Numbered from the stretch's first letter, positions 18,629 through 28,299 are shown. The stretch: DNA of 64,000 nucleotides from Roseiconus lacunae (GCF_008312935.1 NZ_VSZO01000001.1:124001-188000); one strand, 5' to 3'. Numbers and translations: made by a program. The notes: a model not told the origin generated them from the letters alone.

Positions 18629-19297
18629 ATGGAATCAGTTCAATTCAACACCCCCGTTAAAAAGGTTTCGCTGGTTGAGTCGGTCTACCAGACGATCGTC
18701 GAAGCGATCGTTTCCGGGCAATTGGCACCGGGGACGATTGTCAATTCTGTAGCCATTGCCGAACAGCTTGGCGTCAGTCGAACGCCGGTCAAAGAATCCA
18801 TTCGATTGCTTGTCCGTGACGGATTGCTCCGTCAGGAAAGCAACCATAAGGCGCAGGTGGCAAAGTTCTCGCCGGTCGAAATTCGTGAGATCTACGAGGT
18901 GCGGCTGGCACTGGAGTCGAAGGCCGCCGAAAGAGCCGCCACTCGAATTTCTGACGACGCTTTACGGGCCTTGCGTTTCGAAGCGGAACGATTGCGTGAC
19001 AGCCGTAGTGACGTTGATTGGGCGGCAAAGGCGATCGACTATGACATTCGATTTCACGCCGCAATCGCGCAAGCCGCAGATAATTCCCGACTTGGCGATG
19101 AGATAAACCGCTACCGCTTGCTTGTACGTAGCTTCTGCTTGCTAACCGGGCGTGAAGCAATCCTCGAGCAGGCGCTTAATGAGCACATCCTCATTCTCGA
19201 TGCACTCGCCAGCCGGAAGCCATCGCGAGCACGCAAGGCGATGGAGTCGCACATACTGGCGAGGCTCAAGGCCACCGCCGAGCAGGTCAAATCCTAA
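18629..19297 (+). CDS. GntR-family transcriptional regulator (FadR/FCD subfamily)
   Basis: A 222-residue regulator. N-terminal winged helix-turn-helix at ~8-75 (IVSGQLAPGTIVNSVAIAEQ, then GVSRTPVKESIRLLVRDGLL), then an all-helical FCD ligand domain at ~80-215 with YEVRLALESKAAERAA, DIRFHAAIAQAADNSRL and the metal-ligand His residues typical of the subfamily (RFHAAI, NEHILILDAL, ESHI). A GTG at 18626 immediately precedes the ATG. Divergent from the amidohydrolase, with a 20-bp palindrome between, so it probably represses that gene and itself until a carboxylate-type ligand, perhaps a substrate or product of the amidohydrolase, binds. Confidence 0.88.
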   Translation: MESVQFNTPVKKVSLVESVYQTIVEAIVSGQLAPGTIVNSVAIAEQLGVSRTPVKESIRLLVRDGLLRQESNHKAQVAKFSPVEIREIYEVRLALESKAAERAATRISDDALRALRFEAERLRDSRSDVDWAAKAIDYDIRFHAAIAQAADNSRLGDEINRYRLLVRSFCLLTGREAILEQALNEHILILDALASRKPSRARKAMESHILARLKATAEQVKS

Positions 19298-19439
19298 TGC
19301 TAATGACTAGGGCTGATGACAGATTCGGTGACATTGCGGTGCCCCATCAAACATTTCTTCGCATTGATTGCCAATGGCTTGATTGCCCAGAAGGAATGGC
19401 CATCTGCGGCTTAGAAACTGAATTCTCGCCTCGGGCTCC

Positions 19440-19567
19440 AGCGTTTCGCTCCGACTCGATCTTAGGATTAGCCGCATGGAGTTAGCCACGGCTTCGGTGT
19501 AACAACCGGGACGAACGCCGGTCGGTTGATAACTCTAACCCATGTTTTCAAATGGAACGAAGCTCTA
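19440..19567 (-). repeat. dispersed ~125-bp repeat, copy C
   Basis: Minus-strand orientation relative to copy A. Its reverse complement starts TAGAGCTTCGTTCCATTTG and contains ACCGACCGGCGTTCG and CCGTGGCTAACTCC, closely matching copies A, D and E along its whole length. It occupies the 387-base gap between the GntR regulator and the ThuA-like gene, 143 bases after the gntR stop. The rest of that gap (19298-19684) shows no gene. Confidence 0.8.
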
Positions 19568-19684
19568 GGTCCATCTCGAGTGTTTCGGCCTTGCCCAGCC
19601 CGCCGTAAAAACCAACGCGTCACGACCGCGTTTAATCAATGAAATTCGTATTAGGTAATTCGTAGCCCCGGAGCACTTGCCGAG

Positions 19685-20623
19685 ATGATAAACAAACCCA
19701 GCGGAACGGTTGGCGATGGATCGAAAGGTTCGTCTCGTAGAAATTTCATAAAGACAACCACGGGATTTGTTGCCGCGGGGGCGGCGGTTCCCCAGAAGGA
19801 CGTGCGGTCGGGTGATTCGATCGATAGCCCAAAGCGTGTGCTGATTGTGGTCGGCCCCAGCGGACATCCGCCGGGCACCCATGAAGTTGCAGCCGGCGGT
19901 CGACTGATGAAGCACTCCCTAGAGCACATGGAGAATCTGCCTGGCGTGCAGACAGATGTGGTCGAAGGCTGGCCCTCAAAAACTTCCCGTGACTCGGCAT
20001 CGACGATCGTTTTCATTGGCGATCTGTTTCCTCCAAACCGGCTTCCGAACCCGCAGCAGAACCTTATTGACCTGGATGAGATGATGGGGCGTGGCGTGGG
20101 CATCGTGTGCATTCACTACGCAACGGGTTTACTGGGCAAAGACGTCAAGCCTGATGGCGATCACCCGCTGCTACGTTGGATGGGTGGCTACTTTGCCAAT
20201 CGTTCTTGTCCGCATCATGAATCGTTCGCCAGGGTATTCCCAAAAGCCACGATTGCTCCCGCCGAGCCAGGCCATCCGATCGCGCGTGGTTGGAATGAGT
20301 TCACGCTTCGGGACGAGCCGTACTTTAATAATTACTTCGGTGGCGATGGAAACGAGCAAGCCTCGTCCGTAACCGCCATCGCGACCTCGATGCTTCCACC
20401 GGAAGCCCCCAAGCCCGAGACAGTCGCTTGGTGTACCGAGCGAAGCGACGGCGGCCGTGGCTTCGCCGTCGTCATGCCCCACTATTACAAGAATTGGCGC
20501 GACGAAGACCTGCGACGCTTGATCCTCAACGGCATTGTGTGGAGCGCGAAGATCGAAGTTCCGAGTGGTGGTGTGGCAACCCAGACGCCAAACCTAGCCG
20601 ACTTTGATCCACAGGCTGTCTAA
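19685..20623 (+). CDS. Tat-exported ThuA-like domain protein
   Basis: A 312-residue protein with a twin-arginine signal (SSRRNFIKTTTGFVAAGAA at ~15-33) and a ThuA-like, class-I glutamine-amidotransferase-type fold: RVLIVVGPSGHPPGTHEVAAG near the start, GVGIVCIHYATGL in the middle, and a closing GGRGFAVVMPHYYKNW segment followed by LRRLILNGIVW. ThuA-like proteins are linked to trehalose or related sugar-derivative use and are numerous in planctomycetes. HYAT replaces the nucleophilic Cys of true amidotransferases. It precedes an ECF sigma gene on the same strand by 148 bases, but a shared transcript is uncertain. The start has no clear ribosome site. Confidence 0.78.
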   Translation: MINKPSGTVGDGSKGSSRRNFIKTTTGFVAAGAAVPQKDVRSGDSIDSPKRVLIVVGPSGHPPGTHEVAAGGRLMKHSLEHMENLPGVQTDVVEGWPSKTSRDSASTIVFIGDLFPPNRLPNPQQNLIDLDEMMGRGVGIVCIHYATGLLGKDVKPDGDHPLLRWMGGYFANRSCPHHESFARVFPKATIAPAEPGHPIARGWNEFTLRDEPYFNNYFGGDGNEQASSVTAIATSMLPPEAPKPETVAWCTERSDGGRGFAVVMPHYYKNWRDEDLRRLILNGIVWSAKIEVPSGGVATQTPNLADFDPQAV

Positions 20624-20771
20624 CACCGACCGCGACGATGGGGAGGCGCCGAAGGACTCCGCCGCTAGGCCGTCAGGTCGCAGATTCGCGATCGCGACAT
20701 GAATTTCTGAATTTGGCGTTTTTTTCTCCACCAAGGGGTAACCTTACCGCTTTAGCTGCCATAGTAGGGCG

Positions 20772-21371
20772 ATGGCGGAGCAAGAACCCACGACCGATCA
20801 GCCCCTAGAAGACGCGATTCGACGCGCTCAATGCGGTGAAACGCGGGCTTACGAATGCGTCGTATGCCGCTTCGAAACTCCCCTCCGCGCCTGGCTGGCC
20901 GGCCAAGGCCCACCAGGAATCGATGTCGATGACCTTGCCCAGCGAACGTTTGTTGCGGCCTACTCGCGACTAAGCGATTACTCTCCTAATACTTGCTTTG
21001 AAGCTTGGTTGTACACGATCGCCCGCTATCAATTAAAAACCGAAACCACGCGATTGCGGCGAATCGCTGACTATCACGCACGTTACGCACCAGATTTATT
21101 ACAGCGTGAACTTGATCGTCGGGCGAATGAGCCGACCGAGTTTCAATCGAACCGTTTAGAAGTGCTTCAAGGCTGCGTCGATTCACTGGCCGAGCATCTT
21201 CAACGCTTCATCCGTTGGCGATACGACGAAGAGATTCCGCTCGAAGAAATGGCTCAGCGAAGTGACCGTTCCGTCGCCGCAGTCAAAAAGCAACTTTGGC
21301 AGATTCGTCAGCGGCTTCAGCAATGTGTGGAGCGTCGTTCGATATCCGGTGAAGAGGGGGATTTTGCATGA
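20772..21371 (+). CDS. ECF-type RNA polymerase sigma factor
   Basis: A 199-residue ECF sigma factor of the group usually seen with FecR/PSCyt genes in Rhodopirellula and Verrucomicrobia. Region 2 is at ~25-95 (GIDVDDLAQRTFVAAYSRL, then FEAWLYTIARYQLK) and region 4 at ~125-185 (RWRYDEEIPLEEMAQ, then SDRSVAAVKKQLWQIRQRL). Its stop overlaps the start of the FecR-type gene by 4 bases (ATGA), showing co-translation with that likely partner. The upstream region has TTTTTTTCTCC followed by GGTAAccTTACC ~35 bases before the start, a candidate autoregulatory promoter element, not verifiable here. Confidence 0.9.
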   Translation: MAEQEPTTDQPLEDAIRRAQCGETRAYECVVCRFETPLRAWLAGQGPPGIDVDDLAQRTFVAAYSRLSDYSPNTCFEAWLYTIARYQLKTETTRLRRIADYHARYAPDLLQRELDRRANEPTEFQSNRLEVLQGCVDSLAEHLQRFIRWRYDEEIPLEEMAQRSDRSVAAVKKQLWQIRQRLQQCVERRSISGEEGDFA

Positions 21372-23176
21372 CACCGGAAGAACGTTTTGCCGTCCTGTGG
21401 ACGGATTATCTCGAAGGCGAGTTGCAAGAGAGTTCACTTGCCGAGTTACGAGAGCTATTGGCCGACGATGAGCAGCGATTGCGCCATGCCGTCGACCTGT
21501 ATCAGACACATCGGTTGTTGACGTTGGCCGCCGAACATCGTCCAGGAAGACAGCGTGAATTTGTTGATCGCGTGATGCAACGATTACCGCGAACGTCTGA
21601 GCGGTTCGTCGGTGACGTGATGGCGGACGTCGAATTACTTGCCGCGCCGAAACCGACGAAGACGTTGCCGACGCAGATCGACCAAGCAGGTCAACAAAGG
21701 CCACCGCTTCGACCGGCGACCGGCATCATGGTCGCCGCAGCAGTGGTACTACTTGCCATCGTTTCGGCGGCGATTTATCAGCAAAACCGTGGCCTTGACG
21801 TAAACGATCTCTCTTCGGAAATCGCTGAATCGCAATCACCGAAACGTTCGAGAGGAGACGGCGTTCGATTCGCGAATCTTGCTCACGCCAAATTCTTTGG
21901 GGAGTTGCAACCACCGGTTGATTCACCCTTGAAGCCGCAACGGGATTACGTCCTGATGAAGGGGCTGGCCGAAGTCCGATTTCCGGCCGGTGCGTCGGCG
22001 ATCATCGAAGGCCCGGCAGTCTTCCGCGTCGTTTCCGACGATTGCCTGGGGATGGACATTGGAAAATGCAGCGTGCATGCCCCCGACGGTGCGGAAGGGT
22101 TTCGTATCGAGACTCCGATGATGCGGGTCGTCGATCGTGGCACTCGCTTCACTGTCAATGTCGCTGAAACCAGCGAAACCGAAGTCCACGTCGTCGAAGG
22201 AGCGGCGGACATTTACGAAAACGAAGACTCGCCGGTCGACCAAACAATCAACACGAATGTCGACGTAACCCCAAAAACACAAGTTCGATTGACCGATGGT
22301 CAGGCACAACGATTTGCCGTGACCTCGTCGCTTGCTTCCGATTCCATTCCTTACGATCCGAACCTCTATCGCCGCGGGCTGCCGGATCGAGTGATCGCTT
22401 ATGAGGCGACAAGTAACGACGCGGGTTACGCTGATCGGTTGTTACGGTTGACGCTTCAACGCGATGGAATGATCGAAACCATCGACGCAGATCAGTTGAT
22501 TCCGGCCCGCGTGACTTACTTCAATGCTTCACAGGGGGGCGGGTACTTGTGTGGACCCCGGTCGTTTTCGGGTGAGTCCGACCAGGCCAAGCTTGATGCA
22601 GCGGGTCATGAGACCACGCTCAACCGTCGCGCCGAATGGTCTTCCGATGATCGCTTGGTAACAGGGGTGATTAATCCGGGCGGAAGCAAGCGACCTCTGA
22701 AATCCGATCCGGTCTTGTTAGGTGATGACACCACACCAGGTATGGCGATTCGATTTGATGAACCGATCGTCAATGGGATCGGTGATGATCTGGTCATTTT
22801 TGATCTGCAAGCGTTTGCGAATCCACCGGACGGAGACGCGTTCCACCTCAGTCCGATGAAGTTTCGTGATGGCTTGCGTTCGTACACCGTTGAAATGTTT
22901 GATTTGACGATGGAGTCTCCCGGTGCGCGTGACTTGGCAGACTTTTTCGTCCACATGTATCCGTCCGTCGTGCGATCACTCGAAGAACTCGAATCACTAC
23001 CGACCGAACCACGTCGGCAATCCATTCGCTTTCGCGGCTTGGTCGTTGGAATCGATTTAACGGACTTAGGTTATGCCCCGAATGAAACGGTCCAGGAGCT
23101 GTTCATTCAAGATGCGTTAGATGATAAGCATCATGTTGACCCTGTTTTGATCGGTGGCTTACCGCCACGACGGTAG
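21368..23176 (+). CDS. FecR-domain membrane protein, probable anti-sigma partner, with long C-terminal extension
   Basis: A 602-residue protein. Residues ~1-110 are cytoplasmic with an anti-sigma-like acidic helical start (WTDYLEGELQESSLAELREL), one membrane span at ~119-140 (GIMVAAAVVLLAIVSAAIY), then a periplasmic FecR domain (~175-320) with RVVDRGTRFTVNVAE and EVHVVEGAADIYE. The C-terminal ~260 residues form an extra domain ending in a pattern also common in secreted planctomycete proteins (GIDLTDLGYA, then ELFIQDALDDKH, VDPVLIGGLP). In FecR systems an outside signal frees the sigma factor, so this is the likely sensor for the sigma factor it overlaps. What the added domain binds is unknown. 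Confidence 0.82.
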   Translation: MTPEERFAVLWTDYLEGELQESSLAELRELLADDEQRLRHAVDLYQTHRLLTLAAEHRPGRQREFVDRVMQRLPRTSERFVGDVMADVELLAAPKPTKTLPTQIDQAGQQRPPLRPATGIMVAAAVVLLAIVSAAIYQQNRGLDVNDLSSEIAESQSPKRSRGDGVRFANLAHAKFFGELQPPVDSPLKPQRDYVLMKGLAEVRFPAGASAIIEGPAVFRVVSDDCLGMDIGKCSVHAPDGAEGFRIETPMMRVVDRGTRFTVNVAETSETEVHVVEGAADIYENEDSPVDQTINTNVDVTPKTQVRLTDGQAQRFAVTSSLASDSIPYDPNLYRRGLPDRVIAYEATSNDAGYADRLLRLTLQRDGMIETIDADQLIPARVTYFNASQGGGYLCGPRSFSGESDQAKLDAAGHETTLNRRAEWSSDDRLVTGVINPGGSKRPLKSDPVLLGDDTTPGMAIRFDEPIVNGIGDDLVIFDLQAFANPPDGDAFHLSPMKFRDGLRSYTVEMFDLTMESPGARDLADFFVHMYPSVVRSLEELESLPTEPRRQSIRFRGLVVGIDLTDLGYAPNETVQELFIQDALDDKHHVDPVLIGGLPPRR

Positions 23177-23219
23177 CCCGCCGAGCTCGACAGTCAATTA
23201 CCGAGAAGGAATCCCGCCT

Positions 23220-26200
23220 ATGAATCCCACCTTCCGTTTTTTTTTGCAAACGGTCGCATGCACCGCGATCGTTCCGTTTGTCACCGGGACAATTGCCACT
23301 GCGAATGACGCTATCCGTTCGGAAGACGTGACGTTTTTCGAAACCGAAGTTCGCCCGCTGCTTGCATCGAAATGTGTGCAATGTCATGGCGAAGAAAAGC
23401 AACAAGGCGAACTGCGTTTGGATTCAATCACTGCGATGGTCGAAGGCGGTGAAAGTGGTGCCGCCCTTGTGCCGCATAAGCCGGATGAAAGTTTGCTGAT
23501 CGAAGCGATCAATTATGAATCGTTCGAGATGCCTCCGGACGAGCAGCTTAGTCCCAAAGAAATCGAGGTGCTAACGCGATGGGTAAAGCTGGGGGCCCCT
23601 TGGCCGCGAACGGACGCGTCGACGATTCGCGCGGCGGGAAAAACGTTTACCGAAGAGGATCGCAATTGGTGGGCGATTCAGCCAGTCCGAGATCCTGTCG
23701 TGCCTGACACGGGCGGCAATTGGGCGGTCAATCCGATCGATCAGTTCGTCGCCCGCAAGTTGCGGTCTGCTGGGCTGGAGCCAGCTCCGAAGGCAAGTCG
23801 CCGTGAATTGGTCCGGCGAGCCTACTTTGATCTACATGGCCTTCCGCCAACTCCCCAGCAAGTCGACGCATTCGTCACCGATGACACCTCGGACGCTTGG
23901 CCTCGTTTGATTGACCAACTTCTGGAAAGCCCCCGCTATGGCGAACGCTGGGCGCAGCATTGGCTGGATGTGATTCGATACGCCGAAAGCGATGGCTATC
24001 GAGAAGATGCTTTTCGTCCCGACGCGAGTGTATTTCGTGATTACATCATTCGATCGTTTAACAATGACAAGCCCTTCAACCAATTGATTCGGGAACACTT
24101 GGCGGGCGATGAGATCGCTTCGGATGACCCCGAGGCCTATATCGGAACCGCGTTTCTACGTCACGGCGTTTATGAATGGAATCAACGTGACGCACGAATG
24201 CATTGGGACCTCATCATCAACGAAATGACCCGTGTTACCGGCGAAGCCTTTCTTGGCCTAGGAATCGGCTGCGCCCAGTGCCACGACCATAAGTTTGATC
24301 CAATTTTGCAAAAGGATTATTTCGGTCTGCAAGCGTTTCTTTCTTCGGTCGCCTGGCCGATGGACAAGCCATTGGCCACGCCAGAAGAACTCACACGTTA
24401 CCAATCAGAACTCAGTCAATGGGAAAAAGCGACTGTCGCGATTCGTGAGGAGCTTGATTCGATCACTCGCGGGGCGATCGAAAAAACGCGGCGCGGTGCG
24501 GTAGTTCAATTCCCCGAAGACATCCAAGAGATCTACTACAAGCCCGAAGCAGACAAGACGACCTATGAAAAACAGTTGTCCTACCTGGTCGAGCGCCAAG
24601 CGGCGAGGGCGGCACGTGGAGTGAATTTTGAAAAATCACTCAAAGGCGACCCGGATGCGTTGAAGCGATATCAGGAACTAAACGAGGCTTTGAAGGAATT
24701 CGAAACACTCAAACCGAAACCGCTGCCGACGGCGTTTGTGGCGACCGACCATGGACGCCAGCCGGCGCCGACTTACATTTCGTCACGGAGTTCAGAATCG
24801 ACGGTCGAACCGTCATTTCTGGAACTGCTCGGCCAGGAAACGCCCTCGATCGAACCCCTTGCCAATTCGACCGGTCGACGGACGGTGTTGGCCAATTGGA
24901 TTGCCAGCGATGATAACCCACTATCCACACGCGTCATTGTCAATCGCGTTTGGCAGCGACATTTTGGAACCGGGATCGTTCCGACGCCAAACGATTTTGG
25001 AACACTGGGGGAACCACCCAGTCACCCGGAATTACTTGACTGGTTGACACGTCGGTTGATCGAGAACGGATGGCAGCTGAAACCGATCCATCGGTTGATT
25101 ATGACCAGCGCGACCTATCAACAGACCGCCACAGACGAACCGACTTCGGCGGACATGACGGTCGATCCGGCGAATCGTTTGCTTTGGCGTTTCCCACCGC
25201 AACGGCTGGATGCCGAACAGGTCCGAGATGCGATGCTGGTGATCTCGGGCGAGTTAAAACATCGCGACGGGGGTGCCTCGGTCAGCGGCGATTCGCCCAA
25301 CCGAAGTGTGTTTGTCAAGAAACTACGCAACAAACCCGACGAAATGCTGGGCGGGTTCGATTCACCGCTGGGATTCGAATCCGCTCCCGATCGAGTATCG
25401 ACAACGACTCCGCTGCAATCACTGCTGTTGATCAATGGGCAATGGAGCTTAAAACGATCGAAGGCTTTTGCGAAACGGTTACTGGGAAGTAAAGACGAAT
25501 TGTCTGCCGATGATGTCCGCGCGGCTTATCAAATGGTTTATGGACGCCCGGCGTCCGATGACGAGGTCAAGTCGGCGCTTCAGTTTATTGAGCATCAACG
25601 GAAGCTCGTCGGTCAGGCGAAGCCGAATCCGAGTGCGGCGTGGAAATATCCTAATGAGACCGGACTGCGGCCGATCGGTCAGCACTTCGGATCGGTCAAG
25701 CAGATTGCGTTCGGAGATAAGGCACTCTGGATTCAACCGGAAAGTCGTTTCGAACGTTTGCAATGGAAACCGACGGACCAGCTCAAGGACGAATTCACGG
25801 TGGAGGCCGTCACAATCTTGGACCGCGTCTATCCCAACGCAAGCGTGAACACGTTGGCCTCACGCTGGGATGGGAATAAAAGTGTCGGAGGATGGAATGT
25901 CGGGATCACCAGCAAGGGGTCTTCTTACACACCCCAGAATTTCATCGTTCAATTAGTCGGACGCACCTTTCAGGACGAGCCTAAATACGAAGTGGTTGCC
26001 TCGGGGCTGAAGTTTCCGCTCGGAAAGCCGGTGTACCTTGGAGCTGCCGTTTCTGCGACGACATCCGATGACAACCCAACCCATGGGACGGTCACGTTTT
26101 ACATGCAGGATTTATCCGATCCCAATGCAACGCTGCAAACTTCCACGGTCGAAACGGAAGTCGTCAGTCATGTCCAGCACCCGAAACTGAACGTCGTCGT

Positions 26201-26495
26201 TGGCGGTCGGTTGGCGAAGGGACATTTGTGGGACGGGCAACTGGCACGCTTGCGAATCAGCCCGGGCATCGTCGATTCGAATCGACTTTTGGTTCATGAT
26301 GATGGTTCGACAAACGAAGCCCTCGTCGACTGGAAATTCGGCGGCTCCGATGGCGAGCTGCCCGCGCCCCAGACCTCTTGGTTACGAGAGAAACCCAAAG
26401 CATCGTCGGATGCTTACGTCAGCAAAATGCATGCGGCAGTCACAGACTTTTGTCATGCGTTGTTCAATTCAAACGAGTTCCTGTACTTGCACTGA
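23220..26495 (+). CDS. PSCyt1/DUF1549/DUF1553 protein with internal LamG-like insertion
   Basis: A 1091-residue exported protein. After a signal peptide (~1-28) come a Planctomycete cytochrome C domain with C52-V-Q-C-H56, DUF1549 (~140-350, ending with a second CxxCH at C351), and DUF1553 (~500-790, with NRVWQRHFGTGIV and FPPQRLDAEQVRDAM). A ~250-residue concanavalin/LamG-like segment (about 25620-26400) separates the bulk of DUF1553 from its closing motif FCHALFNSNEFLYLH. ATG 23220 was chosen because AAGGA precedes it and the signal peptide begins there. It follows the FecR gene by 43 bases and precedes a DUF1501 gene. Heme binding is inferred; the substrate is unknown, and polysaccharide-related oxidation has been suggested for the family. 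Confidence 0.85.
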   Translation: MNPTFRFFLQTVACTAIVPFVTGTIATANDAIRSEDVTFFETEVRPLLASKCVQCHGEEKQQGELRLDSITAMVEGGESGAALVPHKPDESLLIEAINYESFEMPPDEQLSPKEIEVLTRWVKLGAPWPRTDASTIRAAGKTFTEEDRNWWAIQPVRDPVVPDTGGNWAVNPIDQFVARKLRSAGLEPAPKASRRELVRRAYFDLHGLPPTPQQVDAFVTDDTSDAWPRLIDQLLESPRYGERWAQHWLDVIRYAESDGYREDAFRPDASVFRDYIIRSFNNDKPFNQLIREHLAGDEIASDDPEAYIGTAFLRHGVYEWNQRDARMHWDLIINEMTRVTGEAFLGLGIGCAQCHDHKFDPILQKDYFGLQAFLSSVAWPMDKPLATPEELTRYQSELSQWEKATVAIREELDSITRGAIEKTRRGAVVQFPEDIQEIYYKPEADKTTYEKQLSYLVERQAARAARGVNFEKSLKGDPDALKRYQELNEALKEFETLKPKPLPTAFVATDHGRQPAPTYISSRSSESTVEPSFLELLGQETPSIEPLANSTGRRTVLANWIASDDNPLSTRVIVNRVWQRHFGTGIVPTPNDFGTLGEPPSHPELLDWLTRRLIENGWQLKPIHRLIMTSATYQQTATDEPTSADMTVDPANRLLWRFPPQRLDAEQVRDAMLVISGELKHRDGGASVSGDSPNRSVFVKKLRNKPDEMLGGFDSPLGFESAPDRVSTTTPLQSLLLINGQWSLKRSKAFAKRLLGSKDELSADDVRAAYQMVYGRPASDDEVKSALQFIEHQRKLVGQAKPNPSAAWKYPNETGLRPIGQHFGSVKQIAFGDKALWIQPESRFERLQWKPTDQLKDEFTVEAVTILDRVYPNASVNTLASRWDGNKSVGGWNVGITSKGSSYTPQNFIVQLVGRTFQDEPKYEVVASGLKFPLGKPVYLGAAVSATTSDDNPTHGTVTFYMQDLSDPNATLQTSTVETEVVSHVQHPKLNVVVGGRLAKGHLWDGQLARLRISPGIVDSNRLLVHDDGSTNEALVDWKFGGSDGELPAPQTSWLREKPKASSDAYVSKMHAAVTDFCHALFNSNEFLYLH

Positions 26496-26624
26496 TGCTT
26501 TCCTTTGGTGATCCGTCGGCTTGATCGGTTGACGGACAACGGTTGGGTCGTGTGTGGACCGCAGCCCAATCGGTCGCCATCGATCCCGAGCACGAGTGTC
26601 CCGCCTTATACGACAGAGAATTAG

Positions 26625-28067
26625 ATGAGCTGCAATCACATTGATCGGCTAGATTCCCGCCGCCAGTTCCTCGCTCGCGCCGGAGGTGGATTCGGTGCGT
26701 TGGCCTATGCCGCGATCAGCGGTGAACCACTAGTCGGGGCGCCGATCGGCAATGGTATCGCCGAAAATTCAGCCGCAAGAAAAATCCCCGCGCGACTAGG
26801 AAAGGCCAAAAATGTCATTTGGTTGTTCATGGAAGGCGGACCAAGTCACATCGATTTGTTTGACCACAAACCGGTGGTCAACGAACTCGCCGGTCAATCA
26901 TTGCCGGACAGTTTCGAGCGTCCGGTACTGGCGATGGGCGAAATTAATTCGCCCATCTTGGAATGCAAACGGCAGTGGAAACGCTGTGGTGAAAGCGGAT
27001 TGATGATTTCAGATTGGTTACCACACCATCATGAAATTGCAGACGAACTATGTGTGATACGATCGTGTGTCTCTGATGGGATCAACCATGCCGGCGGAGT
27101 TTGCCAGATGAATACCGGCGCGGTATTCGGCGGACGTCCATCGCTGGGGGCCTGGGTTTCTTATGGTTTGGGCGATCCATCGGAAAGTTTGCCGACGTTT
27201 GTCGTGATGAAAGATAGTTCATCGATGGTCGTCAACGGCGTTCGAGCGTGGGGGGCAGGATTCATGCCGTCAATGCACCAAGGGGTGTTGTTCGAAACCG
27301 GTCCCGAACCGCTCCGCAACCTGAATAATCCTGCCGGTGTGACGTCGAAACAGCAACGTGGCAAGCTGGACTTTATCAATCAACTGAACCGACAGCACTT
27401 CGAAGGCCGCAATTCCAACACTGAATTGGAGGCACGCATCCAAAGTTACGAGTTGGCGGCGCGAATGCAGGCTGATGCCCCGGTCGCAATCGATGTTGAT
27501 GACGAACCCGAACACATTCGTTCGATGTATGGCTTAGACCAAAAAGAAACACAGACCTATGGAAGACAGTGCTTGCTCGCACGCCGCCTGGTCGAACGCG
27601 GTGTCCGGTTTGTGCAGTTATATTCGGGGGCCGGCAGCAAGTGGGATAGCCACAGTAATATCGAATCGAATCACTCGCGTTTGTGTGGCAACGTCGACAA
27701 ACCGATCGCCGGACTAATTCGAGATCTTAAGCAACGTGGCATGCTGGAAGACACGTTAGTCATTTGGGGTGGCGAATTCGGTCGAACACCGATGAGCGAA
27801 AAAGGTAGCGGACGCGATCACAACCCGACCGGGTTTACCATGTGGATGGCGGGTGGCGGGGTCAAAGCCGGGCAAGCGATTGGTGCGACCGACGAAATCG
27901 GACTTCACGCGGTCGAAGATCGACTTCACGTCCATGACATCCACGCCACGATCATGGGATTGTTAGGGATGGATCACACCGAAGTCATCTATATGCACAA
28001 AGGCCGTCCCGAACGAGTCGATTTGAACGAAGGCGAGTTCTACCGTGACATCCTGGCCAACGGCTAG
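26625..28067 (+). CDS. Tat-exported DUF1501 protein
   Basis: A 480-residue DUF1501 protein, related to the alkaline-phosphatase/sulfatase fold. Twin-arginine signal DSRRQFLARAGGGFGALAYA at ~10-30, then the family landmarks WLFMEGGPSHIDLFDHKP, VRFVQLYSGAGSKWDSH, TLVIWGGEFGRTP and GRDHNPTGFTMWMAGGGVKAG. It is exported folded, which fits a metal-containing enzyme. It forms a fixed pair with the upstream PSCyt1/DUF1553 gene, as elsewhere in planctomycetes. The stop codon TAG (28065-28067) overlaps the first bases of a dispersed repeat. Function not established. Confidence 0.88.
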   Translation: MSCNHIDRLDSRRQFLARAGGGFGALAYAAISGEPLVGAPIGNGIAENSAARKIPARLGKAKNVIWLFMEGGPSHIDLFDHKPVVNELAGQSLPDSFERPVLAMGEINSPILECKRQWKRCGESGLMISDWLPHHHEIADELCVIRSCVSDGINHAGGVCQMNTGAVFGGRPSLGAWVSYGLGDPSESLPTFVVMKDSSSMVVNGVRAWGAGFMPSMHQGVLFETGPEPLRNLNNPAGVTSKQQRGKLDFINQLNRQHFEGRNSNTELEARIQSYELAARMQADAPVAIDVDDEPEHIRSMYGLDQKETQTYGRQCLLARRLVERGVRFVQLYSGAGSKWDSHSNIESNHSRLCGNVDKPIAGLIRDLKQRGMLEDTLVIWGGEFGRTPMSEKGSGRDHNPTGFTMWMAGGGVKAGQAIGATDEIGLHAVEDRLHVHDIHATIMGLLGMDHTEVIYMHKGRPERVDLNEGEFYRDILANG

Positions 28068-28178
28068 TGCTCCGTCTAGAACAAATGTTCGAGTTCGGCT
28101 CATCAGCCGACGGGCGTTAGCCCCGGTTATTGCACCGAAACCGTGGCTGACACCATCCGGCGAATCCTAATTTCAAAA
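28066..28178 (+). repeat. dispersed ~125-bp repeat, copy B
   Basis: Begins AGTGCTCCGTCTAG inside the stop codon of the DUF1501 gene and contains CATCAGCCGACGGGCGTTAG and AACCGTGGCTGACACC, matching copies A and E. Its right end is less well kept than in copies A, C and D. It fills half of the 232-base gap between the two PSCyt/DUF1501 pairs; the rest of the gap holds no gene. Confidence 0.8.
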
Positions 28179-28299
28179 GCGTTAGTCACGCGTTCCGCAT
28201 CGAATCGGACGTCTAAAAACCTACCCCGAAAAGGTTCCTCGATCGAAATCGCCGATCGGATTCCTGTTAGCTCACCGTTAACCATCAACACCTATTGCC

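Noticed and set aside
20731-20752. GGTAAccTTACC as a proven ECF autoregulatory promoter
   Set aside because: A single short inverted repeat without a second copy in the window; noted only as a possibility in the sigma-factor entry.
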